From NCBI GenBank assembly GCA_013115135.1, contig JABANP010000053.1, positions 124,001 to 188,000 of the forward strand: 64,000 nucleotides of DNA, given 5' to 3'. This document shows positions 10,944-21,681 of the stretch, in pieces. The translations under genes were made by a program, and so were the position numbers. Within the stretch, counting starts at the first letter, position 1. Every line of letters begins with the position of its first letter. A model generated the notes under the pieces. It was not told where the DNA came from and did no database searches. It saw only the letters and a list, made by a program, of their open reading frames with translations. Source of the stretch: Perkinsus olseni (lineage: Eukaryota > Perkinsozoa > Perkinsida > Perkinsidae).

Positions 10944-11986
10944 CTAGACCCACCACTGGACAGGCACGCGACCAGCAGCGGTGTTCACGATCCATTTTGG
11001 TATGAGGCCCTTGATGTCAGTCTGAGAGAGTATGAACAGTGAAGTGTCGTTGGAATCCGCCGCCTGCTCAATGATGTAGCCCGAGATGATGGTCTCGGCT
11101 CTGATATACTGAGGAACCTGGCCAAATACCTTGCTGCTTCGCTCCGCCCTACTGATAGCTGTACCTCAGGCATTTCTAAACGAGACGCACTGCGCATGAG
11201 GATCAAGTAGCGCTTGTCGCCCTGGTTCTTGGGAGGCTGGACGAAGACTCTACGATACTGAAGGAAGTCTCTCGCCTGCACTCCGAAGGGGGCCTGAAAA
11301 ACCCTGTGAAAGCAAGAGGGGTGGTGAAATCGTACCCGTAGGACGCAGTAGAGAGTGTCGCAGAACTCATCGCCTTTGGACGGTTTGAGCAACCTCATCT
11401 CGCTGAACGTCTTGTCCCACTCGACCCGCCTCCTGACGAGATTTTCCAAACGGGAAAGTGCTGGAGATAATCCCACTCGAAGTCGTGGATGTGGTAGAGC
11501 ACGAGCTCGGCGGGAGTATCCGTCACGGTAGCCCAGGCACGCACGAGCACCGACGGCGATACGTCGCTCTTCAGCTTGACCACCTGCGAAGATTCCACCC
11601 TCTTGCAGCGTCAGCACCAGCACTGCGCCCACCTTAATTTTAGTCTTATCGACGCAAACATCCCAGCCAGTGTACGACTCCCTCTCCTTCTCTTCAAGGA
11701 AACGGAATTCTCCCTGTCAGAGAGGCCGTAAGGACCCCGGGTTAACTCCGGAAAGCTCACCAAGCCGATGGGCAACTTGTGCTTGAGGTCGAGGTCGAAA
11801 TTGAGGAAGTCATCAAAGTCTTTGAAGAAGACTTCACGATTGGCCTGAACAAGACAGCCACTTCGTCGTGGAGCTTGCAGACAGATGGTCCGAGACTGCA
11901 CGCCAAGTAGCTACAGCGACCCGGGAATCGTTTCTCGCTTCATCGTCTGCCTCGGTGGCGGCTCCCTTCGAGAGGACCTGCGCCAT
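10944..11986 (-). CDS. START-domain lipid-binding protein, 7 exons, 242 aa
   Basis: START domains bind a single lipid (sterol, phospholipid or ceramide) in a hydrophobic cup and move it between membranes. Exons on the minus strand: 11986-11921, 11844-11761, 11713-11633, 11583-11477, 11432-11336, 11293-11165, 11108-10944. Introns are 76, 47, 49, 44, 42 and 56 nt, and all phases agree. Family motifs appear in order: YTGWDVCVDKTKIK, HDFERRVEWDKTF across one junction, DTLYCVLRAPFGVQARDFLQ across another, then RYLILMRSAS and the C-terminal SLFILSQTDIKGLIPKW. The domain fills nearly the whole protein; no membrane segment or extra domain is seen. The start codon is the first ATG in frame, and an upstream exon cannot be excluded. 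Ligand not predictable. Confidence 0.88.
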
Positions 11987-12585
11987 GGGAGCGATGGGCC
12001 AATGGGTTCGCGTGAGAGAAGTGTACGAAGAGATCTGTCTCGCGAATAGCGTCGTCGAGGTGCACTGGTGATTCACCCCTGAGAAAGGTCGAGTAGACAC
12101 CATTGGTTCCCTGTGCTGCGTGGCCAACCTCGAGCTGGAGGCTGGCGAGACGTAGGGCGTGTCGACTTCACCGTTATCAACTGAAGGTGAAGGTGACGCG
12201 TTCAACGGTGGTAGAGGGACCTTCGGTAGAGAGAGCTTCTGTTGTCTTTCTCCAAGGCTTGTTGATCTGTGATGTTGCCTTGCGTAACTAGTCATCACAG
12301 ACCTCGGGAAGCACGACCACTCAACGCGGGAGTCCACCGTACCGCCTCGCGGATGATGCCTCCTTGCTCGGAGTCCTCCCGACCTCCTCGTTCCAAGGCG
12401 TCCTTATACCTGCACTCAGTGTACCAGGCTGATGCAACTCTGCTCTCACATGAGGCTCTCGATGACTTTCTGTGTCGATGGCGGCGGATGCCACTGTGAA
12501 TGCTCGTAGATGGGCTGAGAATATGCTGACGGACATCATCGGCGTGAGTGTGTGCGTCAGTTGAAAGGCCAGCGCCCCAGCCGGC

Positions 12586-13979
12586 TCAACTAGGCTCAAT
12601 GCTCATGCGCGACCAACCCAACGATGACTCATCGTCGATGAGCTCTGTGTCGTTGCGTTCAAGCAGTGAGCGGAATGCTTCCCCCAGGAGCGGAAGGAAC
12701 AGAGCGTCGCATCCGACAGCGCGAGTCGTGACCTTGATATTGGGGTGCTCGATGAAGGCCTTCATCCGTTTGACCACTTCGAACTGAGGCTTGGACGACA
12801 GAGCCCCGTCCATCGACACGAGTGTTCTCAGTATGTCGACACAGATGCGGAGGAAGTCTATGCTGGACAGGGTTCGCCAGTTCTGCGAACAGGGCTACCA
12901 AAGTCCGGAGTGAAAATTCACCTTAAGGAAGTCGTCTGTATAGATCCAAAGGCACTGGTGGACGTCATCACGGCAGAGGAAGGTGTAAAGGAGGGTCTGA
13001 AGGCACGTCGTTAGTGCACGCCTGAGCGTCGGCGCCGAGCCGGACTTAAGTCAGTCGGAGTCCACTGAGAGGGCAAAGTACCGCCGTATCCGAAGTGCGC
13101 CGTAAGCCACGATGATGCATTGACGCGCCAATTATTCCCACCAGTTCTTTCTTGGCCGTGTTGGATATCGTCCCTATCTCAGCGACGGGCTTGAACTCTG
13201 TGATAACCTTATAGAAAGCCACACTCCGCGTCCTTGTGGAGCGGAACACGCTCGAGTTCAGAGGGTCTTACACTTTCGAGGAATCCGGCTGGGTCGTCAC
13301 TACGAGGGAATCTGTCCGAAGCGTACCGTATCAAGTACTTCAGTCGACGATGTTCTCGCGACGCCAACAGCCGGCCCGTCCTTCTCTGAGACAACACGAT
13401 AACGTACTCGTTCACGCTCGCGGAAATACACACCTCTCTTCGATCCAACACCACCCCCACCAAGGAGCCCAGCCCAGCACCCACGGCGCCGAGGACGACC
13501 ATTCCCATGGGGCCAAAGGGCAGCGCCAGGAGACCGAGGAAGGCTCCTACTCACAGTGTCTCGCTCTTGTGTGTGAGTGGAAGTCTCACCTCCCACCCAC
13601 GCCCCTGTTTCCTTCTTCCGAGTGTACGGTCTATTCTGTAAGCGTGATGTCCAATGCTGATCAAATAGCGTCATATCAACGGCCTCGCGAGGGCTCGCAG
13701 GGACCTGGCCAAGGGCAGGCTGGTTCAGCCACGGTGAAAGCTGCGCGTTCGATGCCACCGAAGGCATCAGAACGTCACATCGCCTCCGATGCAAAACCGA
13801 TACAAGAACGCCAGGGCCGCGTAAATATCTCGTTCGGGTGTGCGTGGAGACCTCACATCTGTGGAAGAACGCCGCAGAGAGAGGGACCGTCGAAGACGCG
13901 TTGGGCTCTTCACATCAAACCTTTCGGCACTTCTCTGCGTCTCGATCGTCACGTGTCTTGCGCTTGGACTAGTATTCAT
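12586..13979 (-). CDS. Membrane-associated protein with glycine-rich hydrophobic hairpin, 347 aa
   Basis: Seven exons join in phase: 13979-13779, 13704-13590, 13549-13434, 13385-13272, 13207-13082, 12996-12922, 12882-12586, with introns of 74, 40, 48, 64, 85 and 39 nt. The N-terminus is basic and Ser-rich. Around residues 100-140 lies a long glycine-rich hydrophobic stretch (GAFLGLLALPFGPMGMVVLG then AVGAGLGSLVGVVL), typical of a membrane hairpin or glycine zipper. The C-terminal 200 residues look alpha-helical (LKYLIRYASDRFPRSDDP; EVVKRMKAFIEHPNIKV; LFLPLLGEAFRSLLERND). I do not recognise the family. It lies in the same orientation as the START gene, 600 bp upstream of it. Confidence 0.7.
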
Positions 13980-14462
13980 GTAAAAGCAACACTCGACCCT
14001 GTGGCAATCTCCGCAGAAAACAGAGATTCTCCACGGAGAGCTCCCGCCCAGGGAAACTCCGTACAATGCAATTATAAGCTCTAACCGGAGGGTTTCAACC
14101 AGACCAGAAAGATGTGGTTATGCTCAGCCGATCGAGAATCGGCACGGAATTGCATCGTTTCTGATCTCGCCTCTCACTTATGAGAGCTCAGACGCGTCAA
14201 GGTAAAGTCGGTCGATTCGGCCATAGGTCGTGTGCTCCCATAGACCGCGCTCGTTACTTCAGTGGCGAAATGATTTCGCCTGCTCTAGAGCTCAGAACGA
14301 GGAGACTATCGAGGGAGATTGCGGACTGTAACGAAACAGATCTGTCCTGGGTACTAAACCTCCGAGATATAATGGTAGATAATAAAATGTAAAGGACCTA
14401 AGGCGCTGTAACCAGGAGTAAAAGGGAGTGGCTAAGGAAGCCATGAGATGAGAATAACGCCA
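13980..14462. other. Intergenic
   Basis: No feature seen apart from short open frames. This is the gap between two minus-strand genes and probably carries the promoter of the membrane-protein gene. Confidence 0.4.
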
Positions 14463-15866
14463 TCAATGGTTATTGTCATTTGGGAGCGTTCGCAGCCATG
14501 CCGATTCATTTCGCAAAACCATAGGGTTCGAAGAGAAACTTCTGAACTCGACCTCGGTGAGTCTAATACTACTAACGGCCAAGACTAGAGCGAAGTCTTT
14601 GACAGTGGCCATTGGACTGAAGGGGGTAAGGTCATAGCCATCGTACCCTTTTCGCGAGTGGTTGAACTTAGAAAATTGGTCGTCTGTGTGCCAGCAGTGG
14701 ACATGCTTTATCTTCAGATTGGAGACCGGGGCAGGATCTGTCGACTTGGCGTCAAGAACGCCGAGACCATCGTCGGACTTGGCGAAGGTTCCGATGTGAT
14801 TTAGTGCCAGATGACCGCTGTACATGGAAACAACACCCCAATGCCAATGGGGCCATCCATAGGTGCCAGCACAGCACTTCTCAAATTCTGAATACTCCTC
14901 TGCGATCAGCCATCTCGCCGAGGCCACACTAAGGCGAGCAGCGGCCCGAGCAAGCCCCAGGTTGCCGAACCAGGTACTGCCCACGTTCGGGTGGTTGAAC
15001 TCGTTTCGTAGGCCGAGGGTCTTCGATACATACGATAGGTGAGCAGCTGTGTTCTCCACAATATACCCACCTTGGCCGACGAGAAGGGTGACGTTCTCCG
15101 GCAAAGTCCAATTGTAGAAGCCGGGCGCCAAGAAGACGTCAGTATCCGTTCGAAGCACCAGGTGGTAGTCAAAGCCGTCGTACTCGGCAAAACTAACGAT
15201 ACTATTTATGTAACCAGAGTACCGCAGGAGAGGGTCCTCTGGCTGATTGGCTGGGCGGCTACGATCTTCGATAGGGGTGTAGGGACTGATGACACATCGC
15301 GATGGACTGGAGGACTCACGTCGGGGGTCCTCGACGCAACCGAGGCTTTTGGCCAGGTCAACACCGTTGCCATCAGTAAATATGAGGAGGTCCGTACGCA
15401 GACCCGAAGGCTGCTGAGAGATGGCTAGCAACCAGGAGAGGTACAGGGCCCTCAGCTCCCGGACTCGGTTCTCCACATCCTTGCCCGGAAGGCATATCAT
15501 AACCCCACGGACAGTCGTCTGGTTCGTGGTTACCGAGGAAGATTTCAATGCATCCAAGACAGCGTCAACCTCCTCGGCAGCCTGGGTGACCTCGCCCTTC
15601 AGACGCGCCTGGCCTTGAGGTGTCTTCCAAAAGGCTTCACTGCCGATGCTCTCCCACAGAGGTGGACTTCGACTGACGTTGCGCCGACTAGCTGGCATTA
15701 AAGACGGGCTTCTCATGGGTGGGCTGTTTTTCCGTCCACCCTCGGCGGTTCGGAGCGACGACGGTCCAGGCCGTTGGCGTTGAGCAGAGGGCGAAACCCA
15801 GAGACCAATCTGTACCCCGAGGGCAAGTAGTACAAACCCAGCCATGATGGTGATGAGCGCAGACAT
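14463..15866 (-). CDS. Type II membrane glycosyltransferase-like protein, 467 aa
   Basis: An intronless 467-residue frame, unusual in this window. Residues 1-28 form a signal anchor (SALITIMAGFVLLALGVQIG), followed by a Pro/Ser-rich stem and a large luminal domain. A GT-A style DxD motif is present (HLVLRTDTDVFLAPGF), with GYINSIVSF before it and a Trp/His-rich segment (GWPHWHWGVVSMY) after. The pattern is like DUF7164 nucleotide-sugar transferase-like proteins, a family name I give from memory. Several NxT/NxS sites fit passage through the secretory pathway. Likely Golgi; donor and acceptor unknown. Lack of introns may mean origin by retroposition. Confidence 0.7.
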   Translation of the reverse strand: MSALITIMAGFVLLALGVQIGLWVSPSAQRQRPGPSSLRTAEGGRKNSPPMRSPSLMPASRRNVSRSPPLWESIGSEAFWKTPQGQARLKGEVTQAAEEVDAVLDALKSSSVTTNQTTVRGVMICLPGKDVENRVRELRALYLSWLLAISQQPSGLRTDLLIFTDGNGVDLAKSLGCVEDPRRESSSPSRCVISPYTPIEDRSRPANQPEDPLLRYSGYINSIVSFAEYDGFDYHLVLRTDTDVFLAPGFYNWTLPENVTLLVGQGGYIVENTAAHLSYVSKTLGLRNEFNHPNVGSTWFGNLGLARAAARLSVASARWLIAEEYSEFEKCCAGTYGWPHWHWGVVSMYSGHLALNHIGTFAKSDDGLGVLDAKSTDPAPVSNLKIKHVHCWHTDDQFSKFNHSRKGYDGYDLTPFSPMATVKDFALVLAVSSIRLTEVEFRSFSSNPMVLRNESAWLRTLPNDNNH

Positions 15867-16199
15867 GGTGCTCAGATTTGAACTATAAAATCAAAAACAT
15901 TGATGGGGTAGATGATCACCGTGTTGAGATTGTGACACGGTCACGCGTGCGTCGAAAGCTGACGTGGAGCGCTGCGGCACGAAAGTTCGTGGGTTCTATC
16001 CCAAGGCGTGTCGTTTTTAACGACATTTTTCATCGGGCACCATATTCAACAAAACTCAGAGTGTTCGAAGGTTTCTAATTCCTCGACTTGCGTCCACGTA
16101 GAGCAGCCCGCGGACGCACACGAGTTGGTGGACTCTCGCAGATTTTATTTTGTCATATCCAGCTTGCTCACCCTCTCCTGCCTCCACCATCCAACGCAC

Positions 16200-17396
16200 A
16201 TGTGGGTCGTCTTCCTGTCCGACTTTTTATGAAGCCGTTCTGATCAGGACCAAAACAGCGTTGATAGTCGTCGACGTCCAGAACGACTTCTGTAAGGGCG
16301 GCTCCCTGGAGGTCCCCGATGGCGATGCTGTTGTCCCTGTCATCAACAGCCTTCGAGAGGAGTAAGAATAAATCAGCGCCGTTTTCTCTCGTTCGTGCTG
16401 CACGGGAAGATCCAAGGAGAGGGACTAGACTCTGGTCACCAGGGCTTCCGATGTCCCTACTAGCCCGTATGACATACGAGTTGTATGAATCATCATTCGA
16501 CATTGCATGAAAACCAACATGGTTAAGCTGGTAGTTCAATAGCGCTCGAGGCACAGCCGGTCTACATTGTTCTCGACGTTCTCTGTGTCAGACTAACCCC
16601 AGTCACTTCCCTCGTCTGTTTAACACAAGACTGGCATCCTCCAGGCCACACGAGCTTCCAATCGACTCACGCGTTCGAGGGGGCTAAGTTATTTCAACCA
16701 TTCAAGTTAGAAGATGGCACGGAACAGATGATGTGGCCCGACCATTGTGTAGGGCAATAATACACCAAGGCAGCCGTGAGTGTTATCGCCCATCCAGGTC
16801 CAGGGGACGAGGGGTGCTCAGTTCAACGATGGGCTCGTTATAAAGAGTACGGACAAGGTCGTCAAGAAGGGAACTGATCTCAAAGTAGGTCCCTTGCCTA
16901 CCTCCACCCGGAATTAACTCCCGAAGTGGCACCAATGATAGACGGCGGGAGTTGCAATTTATACAGACACCAAACATCACTTGCAATGAGTTTGGTCGTC
17001 TCACAGGTGGACAGCTACTCTGGTTTCTTCGATAACAACAAGATTTGCCAGACTGATCTGGATCCGATTCTGAAGTACTTTCCCGCTCTTCTGCACTTCT
17101 CCAGCCGCGGTCTTATCGCTTCTCCCTTCCCAGATCCGCCCAGATAGGCCGAGTGATCGTAGTCGGTCTTGCCTTCGACTACTGTGTTGGGTTCACCGCT
17201 CTCGATGCCGTTGGACTCGGATACGACGTCATTCTGGTAGAGGACGCTACCAAGGTGGGCATCCCCTCACCAGCCTCCCCTCCTGCCATCTGTCTGCCTC
17301 AGACCCGTAGCATCCGACTCCGCTGCTGCAATGCGGACTCGACTCGAGAAGGCCGGTGTTAAGTTGATGACGGCTGAGGAGGCTGTCGTGAGTTAA
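16200..17396 (+). pseudogene. Broken nicotinamidase copy
   Basis: Closely matches the intact copy at 20036-21228, exon by exon (AT at 16200-16201, 16248-16361, 16592 onward, and so on). Two lesions are visible. A TAA at 16758-16760 replaces the tyrosine codon TAC after WPDHCVGQ. One extra base before the donor at about 17254 (ctaccaagg versus ctacaagg) puts the last exon out of frame. Catalytic and metal residues are otherwise still present (VDVQNDF, TQDWHP, VKKGTD, FDYCVGF), so decay seems recent. A piece of the last exon (GTTGAAAGTGCCGCCGCCAA) recurs at 17709. Transcription is possible, but a full-length enzyme is not predicted. Confidence 0.8.
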
Positions 17397-17860
17397 TGGG
17401 TAGCCGCCAATGGGATGCGCCACCCACCTCTCTTTCTTTCACGGTCAAAGTTTGACCGCTTTGCCGCCTCGGTTGCGTGCAACTGAGGCCTAGCTCGATT
17501 TGCTTGGCCCGCGGGCATCTTTTTCATATTTCACGAGTCTGAGTCGTAGAAGGCTCCGTTTTCACCTTCTGGCCTATGCCGTAACAGCTAGTTATTCATG
17601 GAATCTTCCGAGTCGCGTTCATGAAGCGGCACCAGGCCGGAATCTCACCAAGAGGAGTTGTTACATCAATTCTAGTCCTTGTCTCCTCAGCGGTGCTTTT
17701 CTGTACAGGTTGAAAGTGCCGCCGCCAAGGGAGGGAACATAAGACAAGTCGCTCGCACGATTTCATAGTTGTGCATTTTCGTGGTTTCTGAGGTGCACTA
17801 GCGCCCGGGTTTCGTCGTCAATTTCAAGTCGCAAGGGCCCGACCCTAGTACCGTCCCTTC

Positions 17861-19312
17861 GTGTTTTCCCTTTCGTTATGGGACGACCGTCAGACGAAAT
17901 CGGTCCTAGGCGGTAGGACTGACCATCGCTGGTTCCTTGCTGCCTTCGGCGTTTGTTCCCTCTGGGGGTTCTACATGATCTGGGCCAGTCTTATCATAGA
18001 CCATCCACCAAATAGGTGGAGGAAAATTCAAAGTCGTCTGGCATCTCCCCAAGACTTGCGGTCCATCGCAACGACGCCTCGGAGAGCTTCCAGGCTTGAA
18101 CGGTATATATCCGATCAGGAAGACGGCGCCAACTGCGGCGACCTCACCGGCTTCCAGCGTATTCTCGACTATCGGGAAAAGTGGCGCAGTCAGGCCCGAT
18201 CTTTTTGCGAGGGTGGATCAAGCTCCTTGAAGTGCTTCGTTGATGATGGCGGCGACTCGAACGTCACCCGGGACTACATCTGCACGGGCCGAGACGTGCA
18301 TGTTAGAATGGCCGACCTTGGGAATATCACCAAGCATGATAGGCTGCGGATCTACGGAGACTGCCGGGCGACGGATGAGTTCCGGCGGCTCAAGTTCATT
18401 GACTGCGAAAATGATGTCAGCAAGCAGATGCACGACTTTCGGGACGTCCTCGGGTCGACGCCTTCGCGCTGCGATCGGAGGATCGACACCGCCGTGGTTA
18501 TGAGAATCCGGGAGAGGGTGGGAAGGAACCCCTGGCATACCCATGAAGAGATCATCGCACTCTTCATGACTATGGTGGCGATGGAGATCGATCCTGGCAA
18601 GGTGACGCTGATAATAAACAGACCACGCCCCGACCCGCGGCAGTCGTATCCGCTGCTGGCGATCCATGATGGCCTCTTCGGTGTCAATGAAACTGTGTTC
18701 GCTGATGAGCTGGCGGGAATGAATGACACTGTGTGCTTTGGGGAGATTATTGTACCCATTCCACCGGCGCAGGCGTTCTACGCTAAACGGCTGCGAGAGG
18801 GCTGTGGGAAGTCCTCGATTCTACGGGGCTATAGGGCGTATCTTTTGGACGCCTATGGAGTTGTGACGAGGAGCTCTCGAGTTATGAGAATAACGATGAT
18901 TTCACGTACCGCTCAATTTAAGCGGAGATTCGTCAACGAAGCTGAAGTCACGGCTGCCTTGCAGCAGGGAAACGGGCGAGAGGTTCGCACTGTTGTTCTG
19001 AGCGAGATGAACCTCACCGCTCAGTTTGAGACGATGGCGAACACTGACGTCCTTCTGGGCGCCCATGGGGCCGGCCTTTTCTGGCTCATCTTGCTCCCGG
19101 AATGCAGCCAGGTGCTCGAGATGGGCACTGGCGCTGACCATCACTATCGCAACTTGGCACAGTATTCCGGTATCAACCACAGATACCTCAGTCAGAGTGT
19201 GGGTCATGGTACCCCTGACATTCATGTTGACATTAAAGGACTGTTGAAGTCTGTTGAAGAGGCTGAGAAGCAGTGGAGAGAGTGCCACCTTATGTCACTA
19301 CGCTTTGCGTGA
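17861..19312 (+). CDS. GT61-family glycosyltransferase (EOGT/xylosyltransferase-like), up to 483 aa
   Basis: GT61 enzymes transfer GlcNAc or xylose in the ER/Golgi lumen. The frame is a single long exon. A membrane anchor lies at residues 24-46 (WFLAAFGVCSLWGFYMIW), followed by a stem and a catalytic domain of about 400 residues with family hallmarks: RIRERVGRNPWHTHEEI, FGEIIVPIPPAQAFY, and the C-terminal signature LLGAHGAGLFWLILLP. There are several NxT/NxS sites. The first in-frame ATG is inside the membrane segment (about 17973), so a short upstream exon probably supplies the true start; a candidate acceptor (ccctag) ends near 17849. It sits between the two nicotinamidase copies. Confidence 0.82.
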   Translation: MFSLSLWDDRQTKSVLGGRTDHRWFLAAFGVCSLWGFYMIWASLIIDHPPNRWRKIQSRLASPQDLRSIATTPRRASRLERYISDQEDGANCGDLTGFQRILDYREKWRSQARSFCEGGSSSLKCFVDDGGDSNVTRDYICTGRDVHVRMADLGNITKHDRLRIYGDCRATDEFRRLKFIDCENDVSKQMHDFRDVLGSTPSRCDRRIDTAVVMRIRERVGRNPWHTHEEIIALFMTMVAMEIDPGKVTLIINRPRPDPRQSYPLLAIHDGLFGVNETVFADELAGMNDTVCFGEIIVPIPPAQAFYAKRLREGCGKSSILRGYRAYLLDAYGVVTRSSRVMRITMISRTAQFKRRFVNEAEVTAALQQGNGREVRTVVLSEMNLTAQFETMANTDVLLGAHGAGLFWLILLPECSQVLEMGTGADHHYRNLAQYSGINHRYLSQSVGHGTPDIHVDIKGLLKSVEEAEKQWRECHLMSLRFA

Positions 19313-20035
19313 CACAGCCGGTATTGTGTTGCTAGTGGACGGGAGTGCAGCAGACTCGCTACGGAAGGGCGTACGAGGCCTTGCCACCTTTGGAAGTACA
19401 TGCGTGCCTGAGCACTGGCGGCACTCGTTTAACGCACGGCCATTCACGGGCTGCCAGGATTTCCATCCCCCGCGTGAGCCCTATGTCCTCAGTACTGAGT
19501 AGCTGGGAGTGATCAGTCTTCCCGAGGCAAAGAGGAACGACATGGAAGATCGTCACTGGGGGTAACTCCGCTCTCCTCGGGTCAACCCAGGTTCCCATGA
19601 GGCGCGAGTGTCGTAGCGAATAAGCTGAGCCGGACTGAGGTTGTCAGCCAAAAAATCATCTCGCAGATCACCAATGCCTTTCATAGTAGCCGGATCGCAC
19701 TCCGCCTGCCTTCTGAACACCTCTGCCGAATGGCCTCCCTGAAGCACAACGTCGCGGCCGAACGCCACCCTGGGTGGATCACCCACGACTGCGTGACGCC
19801 GCATGCTCGCTCAGCCCGCGTCACAGCAGGTGACGGAATTGCCTGCTAAGCCGTGAGCCGTGCTACGACAGCTGTTCGCTCTGGTTTCAATCCTTGAAGA
19901 GGAGAGATTTTGCCTCAGCTTTCGCCGGGGAACGGTCGGCTGTTCTTGGTAGTTCATCAGAATAATGCTTTTGCTCTTCACTTCATCCTCTCTTATCTAG
20001 CAGTCGCCCTCTCCTGCCTCGACCATCCAACACAC
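19313..20035. other. Intergenic, one weak minus-strand frame
   Basis: A minus-strand frame at 19553-19804 (start MRRHAVVGDPPRVAFGRDVV) reads like protein but shows no domain and no exon partners. Nothing else is supported. Confidence 0.3.
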
Positions 20036-21214
20036 ATGTGGGTCGTCTTCCTGTCCGATTTTCTATGAAGCCGCTCTGATCAGGACCAAAACAGCGTTGA
20101 TAGTCGTCGACGTCCAGAATGACTTCTGTAAGGGCGGCTCCCTGGAGGTCCCCGATGGTGATGCTGTTGTCCCTGTCATCAACAGCCTTCGAGAGGAGTA
20201 GGTCCATTTCCTCATCCAGTGCCGTCACGAGACCATCGTAGCCTTGTCTATGATGGGGTTACATCGAACTTACTGTCATTAATTAGTCGTCTTTCCGCCG
20301 TTATTGGAAAGCTCAGCGATGCACTCAACCGGTTTTTAACACCTTAAAACACGGAGGACATATTGGTCTACGTGGTCCCCCATAATTTCTGTGTCAGACT
20401 ATCCCCGGTCACTTCCCTGGTCTGTTTAACACAAGACTGGCATCCTCCAGGACATACGAGCTTCCAATCGACTCATGCATCCGAGGGGGCTAAGTTATTT
20501 CAACCTTTCAAGTTAGAGGATGGCACCGAACAGATGATGTGGCCCGACCATTGTGTAGGGCAATACTACACCAAGGCAGCCGTGAGTGTTATCGCCGCCC
20601 ATCTAGGTCCAGGGGACGAGGGGTGCTCAGTTCAACGATGGACTCGTTATAAAGAGTACGGACAAGATCATCAAGAAGGGAACTGATCCCAAGGTGGACC
20701 AGCTAGTGACCTTGCGATCTTCTCGTCGCTCTCTCCGTCATTCCATGGGACACCTTCCTCAGGTGGACAGCTACTCCGGATTCTACGACAATAACAGGAA
20801 GCATCACACAGATCTTGATGCAATTCTGAAGTACTTTCCCGCTCTTCCGCACTTCTCCAGCCGCGGTCTTATCGCTTCTCCCTTCCCAGAGCCGCCCAGA
20901 TAGGCCGAGTGATCGTAGTCGGTCTTGCCTTCGACTACTGTGTTGGGTTCACCGCTCTCGATGCCGTTGGACTCGGATACGACGTCATTGTGGTAGAGGA
21001 CGCTACAAGGTGGGCATCCCCTCACCAGCCTCCCCTCCTGTCATCTGTCTGCCTCAGACCCGTAGCATCCGACTCCGCTGCTGCAATGCGGACACGACTC
21101 GAGAAGGCCGGTGTTAAGTTGATGACCGCTGAGGAGGTAAAATGGTACATCATCTCTATGCCCTAGCTTTCTCAGCGTTGTTTCCTGTACAGGTTGAAAG
21201 TGCCGCCGCCAAAT
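20010..21214 (+). repeat. Second arm of a direct duplication (first arm about 16165-17729)
   Basis: The stretch upstream of the nicotinamidase start, its introns and a terminal block (CTGTACAGGTTGAAAGTGCC at about 17703 and 21187) are shared almost base for base with the first copy. The first arm has an extra 300 bp between its last two exons. The two arms flank the GT61 gene in direct orientation, 3.8 kb apart start to start. Confidence 0.85.
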
Positions 21215-21228
21215 GGAGCATCCGATGA
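20036..21228 (+). CDS. Nicotinamidase (PncA/Pnc1-type), 8 exons, 221 aa
   Basis: Hydrolyses nicotinamide to nicotinate and ammonia in NAD salvage (isochorismatase-like fold). Exons: 20036-20037, 20084-20197, 20398-20581, 20631-20693, 20763-20830, 20890-21009, 21058-21136, 21193-21228. The initiator ATG is split AT/G by a 46-nt intron, giving the classic start MTKTALIVVDVQNDF. Catalytic triad candidates are Asp in VDVQNDF, Lys in KIIKKGTDP and Cys in FDYCVGF. Metal ligands fit Asp and His of TQDWHPPGH and His of WPDHC. VDSYSGFYDN and a TALDA helix are also conserved. All phases agree. If the last intron is not spliced, the frame ends at 21166 instead. Length is normal for the family. No targeting signal, so cytosolic or nuclear. 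Confidence 0.9.
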
Positions 21229-21681
21229 GTCGCTTCAGCGGCCTAATTTTCAGAGGTCCGTCGACGTACAGCAGTTTCTTCACCATTTATAAAGTCACCT
21301 CAAGCGACGCTCTCAGAGCGCCGGTGGAGGCAGCAGTCCAAGCATTCATTTTCTTCTCGTGTTGCCAAGTGCTCCCGAGTCAATGCCTATCCTGTAGCAG
21401 TTCTATCTCGTGTAGCTCCACGACCACCGCCAGGCCGTAAATGGCCTTGGGAGGGCCGAGCCTCTTCCCACCGGCTCGAGACCACTTCTCACGATATGTT
21501 AGCCGCATAGTTTCCTACGGCGAACAGCCCCCAGCGAACCCGCAAGACTTTCTGTTAGGACATCCAATCCTGCCTAACATGATTGTCATCGTCGACGACT
21601 GTCACAGTAGTCGCGTCCCTCCCCCCATCTAACTCCAGTTTCACGCAACAGAAAAGCCCATCAGAAAAAAGGTCATGGTGT
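21229..21681. other. Intergenic between convergent genes
   Basis: Lies between the plus-strand nicotinamidase and the minus-strand solenoid gene. No feature recognised. Confidence 0.4.
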
